A DNA stretch of 64,000 bases from Micropterix aruncella (GCA_944548615.1 OX155980.1:3281884-3345883), one strand, 5' to 3'; positions 45,261 to 55,969 are shown, numbered from the stretch's first letter. Notes: a model not told the origin generated them from the sequence alone. Translations and numbers: made by a program.

Positions 45261-45899
45261 GTCACTGATCTTGAAAGATTCGTAACAAGTAGAAGGCTTT
45301 TTAGGCAAGGAAATTCGAGCGTTTAACAAATCTTCTCTGGACTGGTTCAATTCGGTCTAATAGTATCGTAAGATTAAGAGGTCATACCGCAATTATCGAG
45401 TGAGTCAAAGACCTTCCACTCATCAAATTTAGAATTTAGAGGACGATCATTAAATATGTACTTACGGTAATTCAAGATAATTAAGGACCGAACATGATGT
45501 GTCCGCATGAGATCATTAGAGTCTCCACTAAATATGATGCCGGAAACGACGTGGCGGTTGACCTCGTTAATACGAGTATTACATGTAAACACAATGCCAA
45601 ATTTTAACTGTAATTTCATTTTATTTTATAGGAAACTTAAAGATCGTAAATACGTCATGATACGAGTCTGTTCAAAACCTAATTAAATAAATCGAATTTT
45701 CTATATTATGAACAGTTTACAACACTTGCATAACAAATTATGATAGAAATAACATGAACACGTTGAGAGTAGAAAAATGTAATAAGGTTAATAATAATAT
45801 AAGGATAAGGAAAGGGGTTCATTCAAAAACGGTTCCTCACTCATTAAAAAACGGTTGCTCAGGTACTTGCAATTCAGAATGTAATCATACATTCCTAGC
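45261..45899. other. No recognised gene
   Basis: A minus-strand frame at 45374-45619 and a plus-strand frame at 45754-45957 are open, but I recognise no motif in the first; the end of the second overlaps the LINE remnant at 45900. Confidence 0.4.
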
Positions 45900-46392
45900 T
45901 ATTCAACGCGTTGTAAGAAATTCCATATTCTCCCACTATCAAAAAGAAGGAGCATAGCGGACCTGTCCTATCTTTTAAACATTGCAAATAGAAATGTTGA
46001 CTGTCCCGAGTTGCTTGGATGTTTGGGCTTACGTACCCCTGCTGCGGCGTCCCAACCTGCATGTTGTGCCCACTGCAAAAACCAATTATAAGAATAATTC
46101 TTATGACATACGAGCGATTAGATGTTTTAATGTATTGGCGCGAGAAGATGATATTGACCTATTCAACAACTCTTCTCGAAAATTGAAACTTAAACAAAAT
46201 AATATGTTGTTTTCTTCTTAGCAATATTAGCATCTATCTAGCTATATTTGTTTGTTTATTCACTTCTTAAATCATTTAATTATATGTGAAAACTTTTAAT
46301 TGGCCTTCAGCACTTATTTCTCAATGTGTATCTATATATGTTTATCTAGCTGTAAGTTTTCCTAAGAAATTAAAATAAAATAAAATAAAATA
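45900..46392 (+). pseudogene. CR1/Jockey-type LINE tail with one frameshift
   Basis: Frame one reads RRSIADLSYLLNIANRNVDC then PELLGCLGLRTPAAA, equivalent to the block at 38700-38790. After a frame change near 46070 it continues TNYKNNSYDIRAIRCFNVLA and REDDIDLFNNSSRKLK. It ends in (AAAAT)n at 46362-46392. Same family as 38652-39218, more decayed. Confidence 0.75.
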
Positions 46393-47852
46393 GGACAGCA
46401 ATAATAAGTTATTAATAAGGTAAGTTGGAAAAAGTGGTATATAAAGAAATAAGAAATATGAATTGTTTGCTATTAATACCTAACATAATATAATTAATGG
46501 TATAATACAGTACAGTAGGCCGGCAGTTAGTGAAATCTTAAGAAGTAGAATATAGGCTAGATATGATTGAACATTTAATTATATTAATGGAATCATTAAA
46601 TACGTCTAATCCTTCACATTTGATATCAAAAATAACATGTCCCTATTATATCCCATATTCCGTTTCCTTTTTGTACCTAATTAAATGTTTAGGAACACCG
46701 TTTAGCAGTTTCGGTTCTGCACTGTCGGTCTGGTTTCCACATATTACCATTTTTGACTTTAGTAAATACTACGATTCACGAGATTCAAATTGTTAAAACA
46801 ATAATTGAAAAAAAATACAAAAGAAGAGAAATATCAATAGGTTACAAGGAAAGTTGCAAGAATTCAATTTATAGTAAGTTATCAATATTACAGTAGCGTG
46901 TGTCTTTTTGTGGCACCTTCTTTCGAAAATAGGTCGTTCTGAGGAAACATCGATTTTTCTGAAAATCCATCTATATTCCGATATTGCATAAGAAAATTTT
47001 CGACAATATATCGATATTTTCGATAAATTGATACATGTATATTGTGTAACTAATAAAAGGGTGAGTGGTAAGGATGCATGCTCTCCCAATCCTGATCGAA
47101 GAATATCATGATTCGCAACTCTCCGGATTTTCGATATTGATGGCAGGAGACTGCCTTTGTTTTGATGTTTACCCTTATAGCATAATAAGCATAATAAGCA
47201 TAACTTTCAGCATAATAAGCATAGCAGCCTAATTAATTCATAAAGTATTCAATTAATGACTATGCTTTCCGCCTGCTAAATAGAATATATTTCTAATAGG
47301 CTAATTACAGGTACAATTAAATATTCTTAAATCAATTTTTATCTCTTATTTCATCTAATATTTTTTTATTTCACTTTTATATTTATCTCACCTTCATTGC
47401 CCTTAATTTGGTCTATAATGTAATGTTCTGGATCCGTAATAATTAATTATTTTGGATACTTCTAAATAGCTACTCTCCTCTTTTCTTGTTTTGTAACTAA
47501 TTTTAATTGGAATTCAGAATGTCTTGTCGTCGAAATAGTATGTATGAATTTATGTATATGTATATGCATGGGTGTATCAGCTGCGCCTGCCCTTCAATCG
47601 TCATAATAAATAATGTTTTTAAAAATGTATAGTCTAAAAATCCCCTCAGTTATAAACGAACCATAGCGTGGTTGCCCCACTATCAACTATAGTTGATAGT
47701 TATTTCGAGGTATTTAATATCCTTTACATTATCCTTTTTATTATCCTTTACATTATGCATTATGCATACACTCAAATCGTAGGATATGCAACTGAAGTTT
47801 AAGGTCTGGGTTTGACTCGCCTATGATTATATAGTGTTAATATTGTATATAC
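46393..47852. other. AT-rich DNA, no recognised gene
   Basis: Contains short local repeats (cataataagcat three times at 47170-47225; attatccttt twice near 47735). Open frames at 46563 and 46793 carry no known motif. Confidence 0.4.
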
Positions 47853-47936
47853 ACGTAGAAGAGTTGCCGAAACGTACTATAGCATGCAGTAATTTAATTA
47901 CTGCATGCCATAGTACGTGTTGGCAACTCTTCTACG
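47853..47936. repeat. Long near-perfect hairpin, ~40-bp arms
   Basis: cgtagaagagttgccgaaac then gtactatagcatgcagtaat is mirrored by attactgcatgccatagtac then gtgttggcaactcttctacg, with almost no loop. It could be a snap-back MITE remnant. Its right half continues into the ggcgctgatagcattg block also seen at 4636. Confidence 0.85.
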
Positions 47937-48038
47937 TCGGCGACATGCAGGTGGCGCTGATAGCATTGTCCGGTTAATAATGCCATACTAATAGCCCGTT
48001 ATTAATACCATCTATCGCATTTTTATAAAACCTGATTA

Positions 48039-48470
48039 ATATTATTATTATTATTTATTCCATAGCCGGCGATTGGGGAGGGGGTCGCCCTCGCAGCCAA
48101 TATTTGATATTTTTATAGCGAGCCCGCATCTCTTCAAGTTGTGGGCATTGCGCTACTTGTTTGTGTCAGAATAAAATAAATTGTTTTCACTCTTTATGTA
48201 CCGTAAGTTTGTAAGTTTTTAAAAAAAAATATATTAATTCCTGTATCTGTATTTAATGCTTATTTAAACATGTTGTGTATGTACTTGTAAGAATTTATGT
48301 GTATATTGCATATCAACGGATTGGTATAAACTGTTAAGTTGATTTGCTAATGAAAATAAATAAATAAATAAATAAATAAATAAATACACTGCTGTCGGTG
48401 CCGCTGGATCTCGTACTCCATTCACGATTCTCTTCCATTCTTGTCGATTTTTTGCCACGTCTCGAGCATC
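48039..48470 (-). pseudogene. RTE-type LINE tail, 5'-truncated, 12-bp target duplication
   Basis: In reverse, 48470-48386 and 48102-48039 join to match 37974-38110 of the other copy (ending in an (AAT)n tail at 48039-48055). AAAACCTGATTA occurs at 48027-48038 and 48471-48482 as a 12-bp target duplication. The two halves are separated by a later insertion. Confidence 0.88.
48103..48385 (+). mobile_element. LINE 3' end inserted in the RTE tail
   Basis: About 283 bp ending in (AAAT)n at 48354-48385, lying between gccaata and acactgctg, which are contiguous in the sister copy at 38030-38050. No coding part is left; it begins in the 3' UTR. The (AAAT)n tail points to the same general LINE type as 43480-44059. 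Confidence 0.75.
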
Positions 48471-48544
48471 AAAACCTGATTACTCGACAGAAATAATATG
48501 GAGAGATAGAATGCCATCTATTAGTCTAGCTAAAGTTTAAAGTG

Positions 48545-49262
48545 CGTAATTATTAAGTATTCAAACGTGCATACCAAACACAAAATTGGAGTTCATAAGG
48601 CGATTATAAACATTGTTGACAAGGCTCCTCCACTTCGACCTGTCTTCTGCATGGCGGGTCGCAGATTGTATTGACCCTTTTGTAACTTCTTTGATGAGGT
48701 CGTTCCATCTGGTCGGTGATCTGCCTCTGCTTCTTCTTCCCTCCACTTGACCCCCGGAAACCATTTTCTCCAGATTCTCTGGATTTCTCCTGGAAACATG
48801 ACCGAAGAACTGCAGGACCCTTCTCATGCATACGGTGGAGAGCCTCACTTGGATGCCGAGTTCTTCCAGGACAGATTTGTTGGTGCGGCGTGCTGTCCAT
48901 GGGATTCCTAACATTTTACGCCAACACCACATCTCCATTGCATCGATTTTGGTGCGTATCCGAGCCTTCAGGGTCCATGTCTCCGATGCATAGAGAAAGA
49001 TTGAGAAAACCAGAGCTCGAACCAGCCTGACCTTAGTCCGCTGACTTACACCACGATTCTTCCACGGCATTTCTAGCTGGCTCATGGCCGATCTTGCAAT
49101 CTGGCTTCTGCGTGAGACCTACTTTCGCAATTTCCGTCGTTGCATATCATGGAGTCCAGATAGACAAAGTCTTTCACAGCTTGAAGGTCACTCAGCTCGT
49201 TGGTGCGTTGCATGGTTCCAACCCGGTCCACAAACATGAGTTTGGTCTTGCTGCAGTTCTTA
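48545..49262 (-). pseudogene. RTE-clade reverse transcriptase C-terminal half
   Basis: The upstream frame (49262-49085) reads NCSKTKLMFVDRVGT, ELSDLQAVKDFVYLDSMICN then DGNCESRSHAEARLQ. After a frameshift near 49085 the second frame gives RALVFSIFLYASETWTLKAR, MEMWCWRKMLGIPWTARRTN, VCMRRVLQFFGHVSRR and SRGRSPTRWNDLIKEV, ending DRSKWRSLVNNVYNRL. These are the KTKxM, FxYLgS, YgSETWtl, CWRrmLxIxWtxxxtN, FGHvxR, RGRpxxRWxD and dRxxWR blocks in the order usual for RTE-type elements. The active-site box and endonuclease are missing. Confidence 0.85.
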
Positions 49263-51423
49263 CAGTTATACAATAAATGTAAGAAATAAACATTAATATG
49301 AAAAGAAAACATACAGGTAAGATTCTACATAAATTTTGAAATGACAAAATTGGATAAATGAAAAGTTAATTAAATGTATGGTAATAATATAATCAATAGT
49401 TTGCTGTATAGAAATATAGTTTTCTGTTCAGTACAAAAGTTTTATAAAGGCTTAAAAAAATGAGAATGAAAACGAAACAAAACAAAAACAAGACAACCTT
49501 AATAAAGCTGAATAAACATGTGAATAGGGCGCTTTAGAATCTGAATCTGTAGAAGAAGAGAATCGTTACGGTTACTGCTCTGACAATAGACAAAGTTTTG
49601 AGTGTTTTTCATGCGACTTTTGTTGATTTTGAACTCTCGCAATCTGTCCTTTTTTTAAAACCGTAAGTAGCTTACAAATTTCTACTAACTATACATTATA
49701 CACAAGTCATTTGTAAAAGCTTCTTTTTAGTCTAATCTCCTTAGTTTAATCGAAAGAGACTTATTTTATAACTTGGATATACATGTAATTTTAGATGAAG
49801 TAGCCAGGACTTCAGAACTGGCCAAAAACTTCTTGATTTAAAGTGTAAATAGTTCATTGGATTATTTTTTCATATGATTATTAAAACGTAATCGTAGTAA
49901 AATAAAACTTTTTTCTTTCTGTTGGCTTGCACGCTATTGTGCAAGCCAACATTTTCTTGGCTTGCACAATAGCGTTTTCCTTAATACCATTGTATTTAAT
50001 CCGTTATCGCAGTAGGATATAGATGATGGCATTAGCAAAGGTTAAGTGACTTTTATCTAATAATAATTTTCAGTCTTATTTTCAAGTAATGAACCACTTG
50101 TAATTGATAACTATTTTATCTTGTGGGTACCAAGTTTAAATATAATAAAAATTATATTAAAACGTGTTCAAAACGTAAGTCAACTACCTACAACAGAAAA
50201 TCTTAATTTTTGTTAACGATCTTGTCTTTACTCAAATACTTCTACAATAGCTTACAAATTTGTACTAACTATACGTTGTGCACAAGTCATCTGTAAAAGG
50301 GTGTTTTTCATTCTTAAAATAGTTAAAAATCGACTTAGGTCTGCTTTAATCCAAGACCTTATGTCTAATCTGTTTTTGTCTTAATGTAGTTTTAAATAAT
50401 TAATTTCTACCATTTTTCCTTTTGATTATAAAACGTAATCGTAGTAAAAACTACTTTTTACTTTAAATATGGAGGATATCGACAATATCAATTTTTCGCA
50501 GCTCTATTGACCTACTTGACTATTATTATTCCTTATTCTTTCTATTAATGACTATTTTAAAATTGCGTTTTTTTTCTTCTTTTAACTATTGGCTATTGAC
50601 TATAATTATTATTACTGATTTGTTTGTATTTGTGTTTTTTCCTTAAAATAACTTCCCGTATGATAATTTGTGAAATTATCCAATATTTGTTTGATTATTT
50701 AGTACTATTGTCCACATGAAAATTTTACGAAATTATGTAAGAATTTCGATTGAAAATATTGGAAAATGTTGTTTCCTCTATATAACCTAGAAAATCTGCG
50801 CTTGGATGTACAACGTTCATGCCTTGCAATACCGACGTTCATATCTTATACCTTAATAGGTATTTATTTAAATATTATACTTGTTATTTTTATTAGTTTT
50901 GACATAACCAAGTGTGGGAACCCCTATCAACTGGTTTGAAATTAAAAAAAATAAAAAGAAAATATGCTTGGCTTACTCATTAGCGTTTTCCCTGATTTTT
51001 TATTTTTATTAAGTAAAACAGTAGGATTTAGATAATGACAGATATAGATTTAGATAATGGATTTAGCAGCGCTTAAATTGCCTAAATCTAAAGATATTTG
51101 TCAGTCTCATTTTCTTGACCTAAATAACCTTGAATTTATGACTATTGTTTCCATTTATTACTATTGACCTTTGTAATTTATTACTATTGTTTTCAGTGTG
51201 TACCGAGTTTAGATATAATAAAAATAATTTAAAAGTGTACTGTAAACGTAAGTTTACAGAAAAGGTTAATTGTGATGAAGATCTTGCCTTTACTTAAATA
51301 TATTTCAAGTGCTAAAATAGAGGAAAGTGTGGTTTTCAGAAAGGATCCACGCACTCCCCCTTCTTGATATAAGCCCCTCTTGACAGACAGCTGAGGGTCC
51401 CCAAAAGGAGCCAGTCTGGGCCT
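49263..51423. repeat. AT-rich region of diverged internal duplications
   Basis: agcttacaaattt(c/g)tactaactatac at 49669 recurs at 50249. aaaacgtaatcgtagtaaaa at 49884 recurs at 50430. ttggcttgcacaatagcgttttcc at 49959 has a relative at 50970. gcagtaggat(a/t)tagat at 50011 recurs near 51020, and tttaaatataataaaaa(t) at 50133 recurs near 51210. The unit is therefore roughly 0.6-1 kb, old and indel-rich. 49921-49950 is a small perfect hairpin (ttggcttgcac...gtgcaagccaa). No gene was recognised. Confidence 0.65.
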
Positions 51424-51515
51424 TGTATAATAATAATAATAAAACGCTTCGTTCGTAAGAAAATGCTTGCCTATTGCCTGCAGGAAATATTTTAGAGCTA
51501 ACTTATAAAATCTAA
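51424..51515 (-). mobile_element. LINE 3' end, same tail family as 62283-62870
   Basis: The reverse complement gives agctctaaaatattt, cctgcaggcaata, then cgttttattattattattat, matching 62790-62870. Only ~90 bp of 3' UTR remain. Confidence 0.75.
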
Positions 51516-51549
51516 TACTCTATATAGTCCATGCTATTATTGAATATTA

Positions 51550-52134
51550 TTAAGCTATTGCATAGCTTTTATCGCGGGCCTAGGCCAGCGCGACGATCGA
51601 ATGAAGAAATTTCTTAACGAAAATTAATGATTTTAAACTGATAATTAGGTCTAAACGAGTACTGCTTATGATTCGAAAAAAATATATGTTAAACAAGAAC
51701 ATTTTACTAATACTCTTAGCTTTGAATATTTTAGATTTTGTTTATATTACATAGTGTAATTAATTTGTGAAATTAGGTCTAATCGAACACAAAAATGACT
51801 ACTACGCAAATACTATCTGGCTTATTATTATGAAACCTGCACTATTTTAAAGATAATTGAATTATCTATCTTTTTATCTACGATTTTTTTCGAATAATCC
51901 GTTTTTTTTTGCTTTATCGAATAAAAAAATCGTGCTCTATCGGAAGACGTTTAAATTATTCCGAATCATTTGCTACCGCAGCCGCAAATGATTCGGAATA
52001 ATTTCAACGTTTTCCGATAGAGCGCAGTTATCTGTTATCAGAAAAAATAAAATAAATAAATAATTATAATTGCATAAGTTGTTGAAAATGCTATGCAATA
52101 GCTTTACCGCGGCAGTCCCCGAGTGCCACACGTA
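51550..52134 (-). mobile_element. Family A hairpin element, copy 10
   Basis: Full-length reverse copy with the standard hairpin orientation; lacks the gccgcgcacg bases beside the stem. The only copy in the second half of the window. Confidence 0.88.
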
Positions 52135-52479
52135 TTTTTTTAGTTTCTCTTTGAGATTGATATCATATCACGTACAGTTTATAAAAGCGTCACAAAATTA
52201 AATGTGATCCGGAAGGCGAAACTCCATATCTGTCAGGCTATCTGCTACCAATGGACAGACAGATTGGCTATACGCTAATAATAGACAGACATACGGATGT
52301 ACTCACATGTTGTGCATTGCAATAATTCATCCACAACAGACAGCAAATGGAAGTGGTTTGATATAAATAAAACAAGGCAAGTGAATTTTCACACAATTAT
52401 TATTCCAGATTTATTCCAGCTTTAATCCTTTGAGGACCATAAGCTATACGGTAGAGCATGGAAATTTTTGATACATATT

Positions 52480-52745
52480 TTTTAAAATTAATGGGCGGGT
52501 TTATTGTTATATGACAATCTCTTACAACCGACCCTACTATGACGTGTGATATGTATGTATGCGTGTAACATGTCTGTAAGTGTGTGTCTTGTTATTGCAT
52601 TCGATCGACAGAATTGAAAATCCAATTTCGTTAATTTGATCCCAACGGAAAATGGTGACCCAGCCGGGAATCGAACCCGTGACCTTACAATGTAAGATCA
52701 GGCGACCTAACCACTATGCAACTATGCGACCTAACCACTATGGGC
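52480..52745 (-). mobile_element. tRNA-derived SINE
   Basis: In reverse, 52745-52663 is tRNA-like: GGCCCATAGTGGTTAGGTCG (A-box region, with the block present twice, 27 bp apart) and GGTCACGGGTTCGATTCCCG (B box), with an acceptor-like GGCCCA / TGGGTC pairing. The anticodon loop lacks the usual T33, so it is not a working tRNA. The body runs ~180 bp to a tail containing ggttgtaagagattgtcata and aataaacccgcccatt, shared with the LINE at 61430-62050. Confidence 0.8.
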
Positions 52746-53020
52746 CGTATATTAAGTTTTGTGAAAATTAGTTCAATAGATTTTGTATAAATTGATGAGA
52801 TATACATATTGTATGTACATATTGATTGTATGACATATTGATTGTCCATAAAGATGCAAAGTTATTTTTTTTTCTAAAATGTAACTTTACAATATGGTGT
52901 AAGGCGTTGTTTTGACACAGGCAACTATTTACAGATAAATGTACTAATTATACACTATATACTGTTTGTACCAAAAAGTAGTGTCAAACCCCGAAGCAGG
53001 AAAGTAGAGCACCTGTAGGT

Positions 53021-53180
53021 ATTTATTTATTTATTTATTTCTTTAAGAATTAATTACTATAAAACATTGATTAGCTTACAAAAATAACAGGAACCGAATG
53101 GCAAAACCTTAACCTTTTGCTTATTTGTTTCTGTCACCCAACTGGGACTAGCCCGTTCTAGGGTGGACAGGACTCCAATA
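53021..53180 (-). mobile_element. LINE 3' end with (AAAT)n tail
   Basis: In reverse it runs from the conserved agaacgggctagtcccagtt block to (AAAT)n at 53022-53041. It shares ~90 bp with the window start. The coding part is absent. 53181-53705 after it is AT-rich without a recognised gene. Confidence 0.65.
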
Positions 53181-53819
53181 TTACAATCAAGTTTGCTTGA
53201 TTGTTTGGTTGCCTACAAATGTACAAGTTTTAGTAAAAAGCTAATGACACTAAATTGCCCTAAAATGTGGTCTTCAGAATAAAATAAAAAATAATTATAA
53301 TAAAAAAATATTAAAAATATATAATAAATAAAATGCAATTCCATTATTAAATCGGCAATAAATATAATATAAAATTCGATTCAATCATATCCGAATCAAT
53401 CCGGAAACCCCCATGAATGTTCAGCGACTTTTTGATGTTTTCGGAGTTTTTTTCTGTGGCAGAAGTTTTTATTTCAAATTAGCTGGCTAACTACCCAATC
53501 TGGCGTCATTACATTTTCTGACATAGATCATAGACCCCAATAAAAAATCAAAATCCTAAAAGTTCGAAAAAGACTTTTTTTTCCATAGACATTTAAAAAA
53601 ATGAGAAAAACTTTTTTCCCTAAAATAAAAGGAGTAATGTTTTTAGGTTTCATGTGCGAGTCTACGTATGAATGTACGGACCTTAATTGTCAAATAACCG
53701 GTACCTAAGGAGCCGTTCACATATTACGTAATCACAGAGGGGGAGGGTGCTTGTCCTGATTACGTAATCTACTTTGGTCACCGCATCGCAATTTTTTGGT
53801 CTAAACCTGCACGGAAATA

Positions 53820-54016
53820 GCGCAGTGCCGCGACGAAGATACCCCTTCGAGCGATGTGCGTAGATAGTCCACCCGCTCGTCTGCGGTTGAGTCGCCCGGA
53901 CGGCCGGGCCTGTTCCTGCGCGCGCTGGCAAGCCGGTGGCCGCTCTGCATCGCGGCGGCATGGCTGCAACTCTGGACTAGCGCGCCGCTGCACGCTCCAA
54001 CTCCATCGCGGAAAGA
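53820..54016. other. GC-rich cargo segment of unknown origin
   Basis: GC is far above that of the surroundings (for example gcccggacggccgggcctgt). Overlapping open frames on both strands are a by-product of few AT-rich stops. It may be a second captured exon or CpG-rich promoter DNA; I recognise no protein. Confidence 0.4.
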
Positions 54017-54018
54017 TT

Positions 54019-54935
54019 TTAGATACTTTTATTCAGTGGAAAAGAGTCATAATTAACATCAATCTTTTCAACTATTCCGTCACCGATGACATTGAAATCT
54101 TCGACAACTGCGTCAATGTTTAAAATCAACTGCTTCTTTCCTTCTTTAGTCCCCGCTTTGCGTCCATTGACCATCGATATTTTAAATTCTTTAGCTTCTA
54201 TACTGTCGGGCCGAAACAGGACTCCTATATGGCTGCCACCGTACGTATCACAGAAGAAAACGGCATAGTCATAGTATACTTCCCTTAAATCTTTTAAGTA
54301 GAGTAGCATAGGATCAAAATTGATAACGGGTAGAGTATCTACGTCATTTAAGTAGACAGGTGGCTTCGAAACGTTCTTCTTGATACAGAATAATGTTTCA
54401 TGGCTACAAATTTGTTGTTCAAATGGATAACAGCATTGTAGCCTGACCCCGCTTTGAAAATATCCTCCACATTGATATCCTCGCATTTATAATAAGTACT
54501 CTTTATGATTGCTGTAGCTGCAGTAGCGAGTTGTATGACCCTGTTGAGTATTTGTATGGTGGGCGCTCGGCGGCTCCAGTAACTGATACGACTACCTTCG
54601 TAAGGGGTTGCTACGAACATTTTCGGAAATGAGTCCCTCGCCGACTTGAAGTTAGATTCGATTTGAGCAATCGCATTTTTGATAATCCCTCATTGAAGTT
54701 TACAATCAATGGCTGCGTGTTCCAGTTAGTGGAGATGATCAAATGAAGAAATCTCAGAAAGGCAACTTGTGGCTGAACAGCATCCTCGTAAGGTTCGGGG
54801 TTCAAGAAGAGATGCGCCATGAGGAGGTCCACCACGATGTGCGGAAAGAGAATGTTGTCAATCATGTGGGATGAGAGCCAGCGTTTTGCCATGCAGCTTG
54901 CGACACCAAAGCAAGTCGTGTGGCGCATCAACTAT
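54019..54935 (-). pseudogene. NOL6: Nucleolar protein 6 (NOL6/Nrap) C-terminal fragment, frameshifted
   Basis: Three overlapping minus-strand frames together read like the C-terminal third of NOL6, the nucleolar small-subunit processome (ribosome biogenesis) protein. Frame one (54931-54611) has VASCMAKRWLSSHMIDN, VVDLLMAHLFLNPEPY, PQVAFLRFLHLI and NTQPLIVNFN. Frame two (54620-54410) has MFVATPYEGSRISYW, APTIQILNRVIQLA and GYNAVIHLNNKF. Frame three (54410-54019) has LPVINFDPMLLYLKDLREVY, YDYAVFFCDTYGGSHIGVLF and a basic lysine-rich stretch. Two frameshifts, near 54640 and 54410, disable it. No intron is seen over ~300 codons and no poly(A), so processed origin is possible but not shown. It lies wholly inside the TIR element. 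Confidence 0.8.
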
Positions 54936-54969
54936 GGCGGATTTACACATGGAGTTTCTCAGTACATAA

Positions 54970-55012
54970 GCCAATGCGTCTTCACTCCTATCGGGAGTGA
55001 AGACGCATTGGC
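54970..55012. repeat. Perfect hairpin beside the NOL6 fragment
   Basis: GCCAATGCGTCTTCACTCC and its exact complement flank a 5-base loop (tatcg). It sits 35 bp upstream of the recognisable NOL6 frame and may be a rejoined, folded-back piece of cargo. Confidence 0.88.
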
Positions 55013-55277
55013 ACAACGGCTGGCCGACGAGAAGTGGGGGTAGTTTAAAAATAAATACAAAAAGTGCACGAAGGATCCGAAGTTAGGCATTATTGGGGAT
55101 GAGTTTACAAACGTTCACGATTCTTCACATTTTCCGTAAATTCGGTGGATTACGTAATTTTGCAGGGGGGGGGGGGGGGGTTAGGCCGCTGATTACGTTT
55201 GTTGACATGGGGAAGGGGGAAGGGGGGGGGGGTCGAAAAATACCAAAAATATGATTACGTAATATGTGGATGGCTCC

Positions 55278-55965
55278 TAAACGGCATGTCAAATAAATTA
55301 AAAAAATAAGATAATTACATCGTGTTTAGTATCAAATGAAAGGCCTGATAGAGTAATCTAAATGAATAAATACATAAACCATCAATATTGAATAAAAACC
55401 CGTTGTATTACTTGAGCATCGAGGGCAACCGACGTCGTGCGGCGGCTGACGCGAGGCTATATGAAGTATCACGAGCGGCGCGCGATCGTCACGAGGTACC
55501 TGCCACAGGGCGCGTAGCCCTGCGACGCCACACTCAGAAAGCTGGGTCAATGGGCCTGGCCCGCCACACTCAAAAAACATGTGAGGGGGTCGTGTGAAGC
55601 CCAGCGGTAGACGTCACGGTCCTTGGATAATTAGGCCAGTCGACTTTTTGTAGCGGCAGTAACTTTTTGTAACGAAAGTTGTGTTTTTCAACCGCCTTGA
55701 AGGCGACAAAAAAAGTTAGAGGTTATCGAGGCGGTTGTATTTTTTTAAATGCTTGTTACCTCAGAACTCCGTCATTTATGGAAAGATTTGGAATGTTTAT
55801 TTTTTATTTGATGGGATATACTTCCATTTTTATTAAAATCCTGTTCTGATGATGAGATCCATGCGGAATTGAGGGAACTCCTGAAATATTATCATGTACA
55901 TTGAAAATGTACATGTTGATTCAGTTCCGATGACAATGCATTTTTATGGTCAGCACGACATGATT
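55278..55965. other. No recognised feature
   Basis: GC-richer middle (55430-55620) with gccacactcagaaagctggg / gccacactcaaaaaacatg as a short direct repeat. No gene motif. Confidence 0.4.
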
Positions 55966-55969
55966 CTAC

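Larger units (their letters stand above)
53709..55277. mobile_element. TIR element carrying a captured host gene fragment
   Basis: The left end GGAGCCGTTCACATATTACG and the right end (rc GGAGCCATCCACATATTACG) are inverted repeats that continue taatca. TAA precedes 53709 and follows 55277, a PIF/Harbinger-like 3-bp target duplication. Additional inner attacgtaatc blocks occur at 53759-53770 and 55144-55155. G-runs fill the right end (55166-55182, 55225-55236). No transposase is present. Cargo: a GC-rich stretch (53820-54016), a NOL6 fragment (54019-54935) and a perfect hairpin (54970-55012). Confidence 0.8.

Noticed and set aside
52663..52745. Functional tRNA gene
   Set aside because: A and B boxes and an acceptor-like stem are present, but the anticodon loop lacks T33, the A-box block is doubled, and a long body follows. 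It is a SINE head.
54019..54935. An intact host NOL6 gene
   Set aside because: The homology needs three frames, covers only the C-terminal part, and lies inside TIRs; it is a broken fragment.
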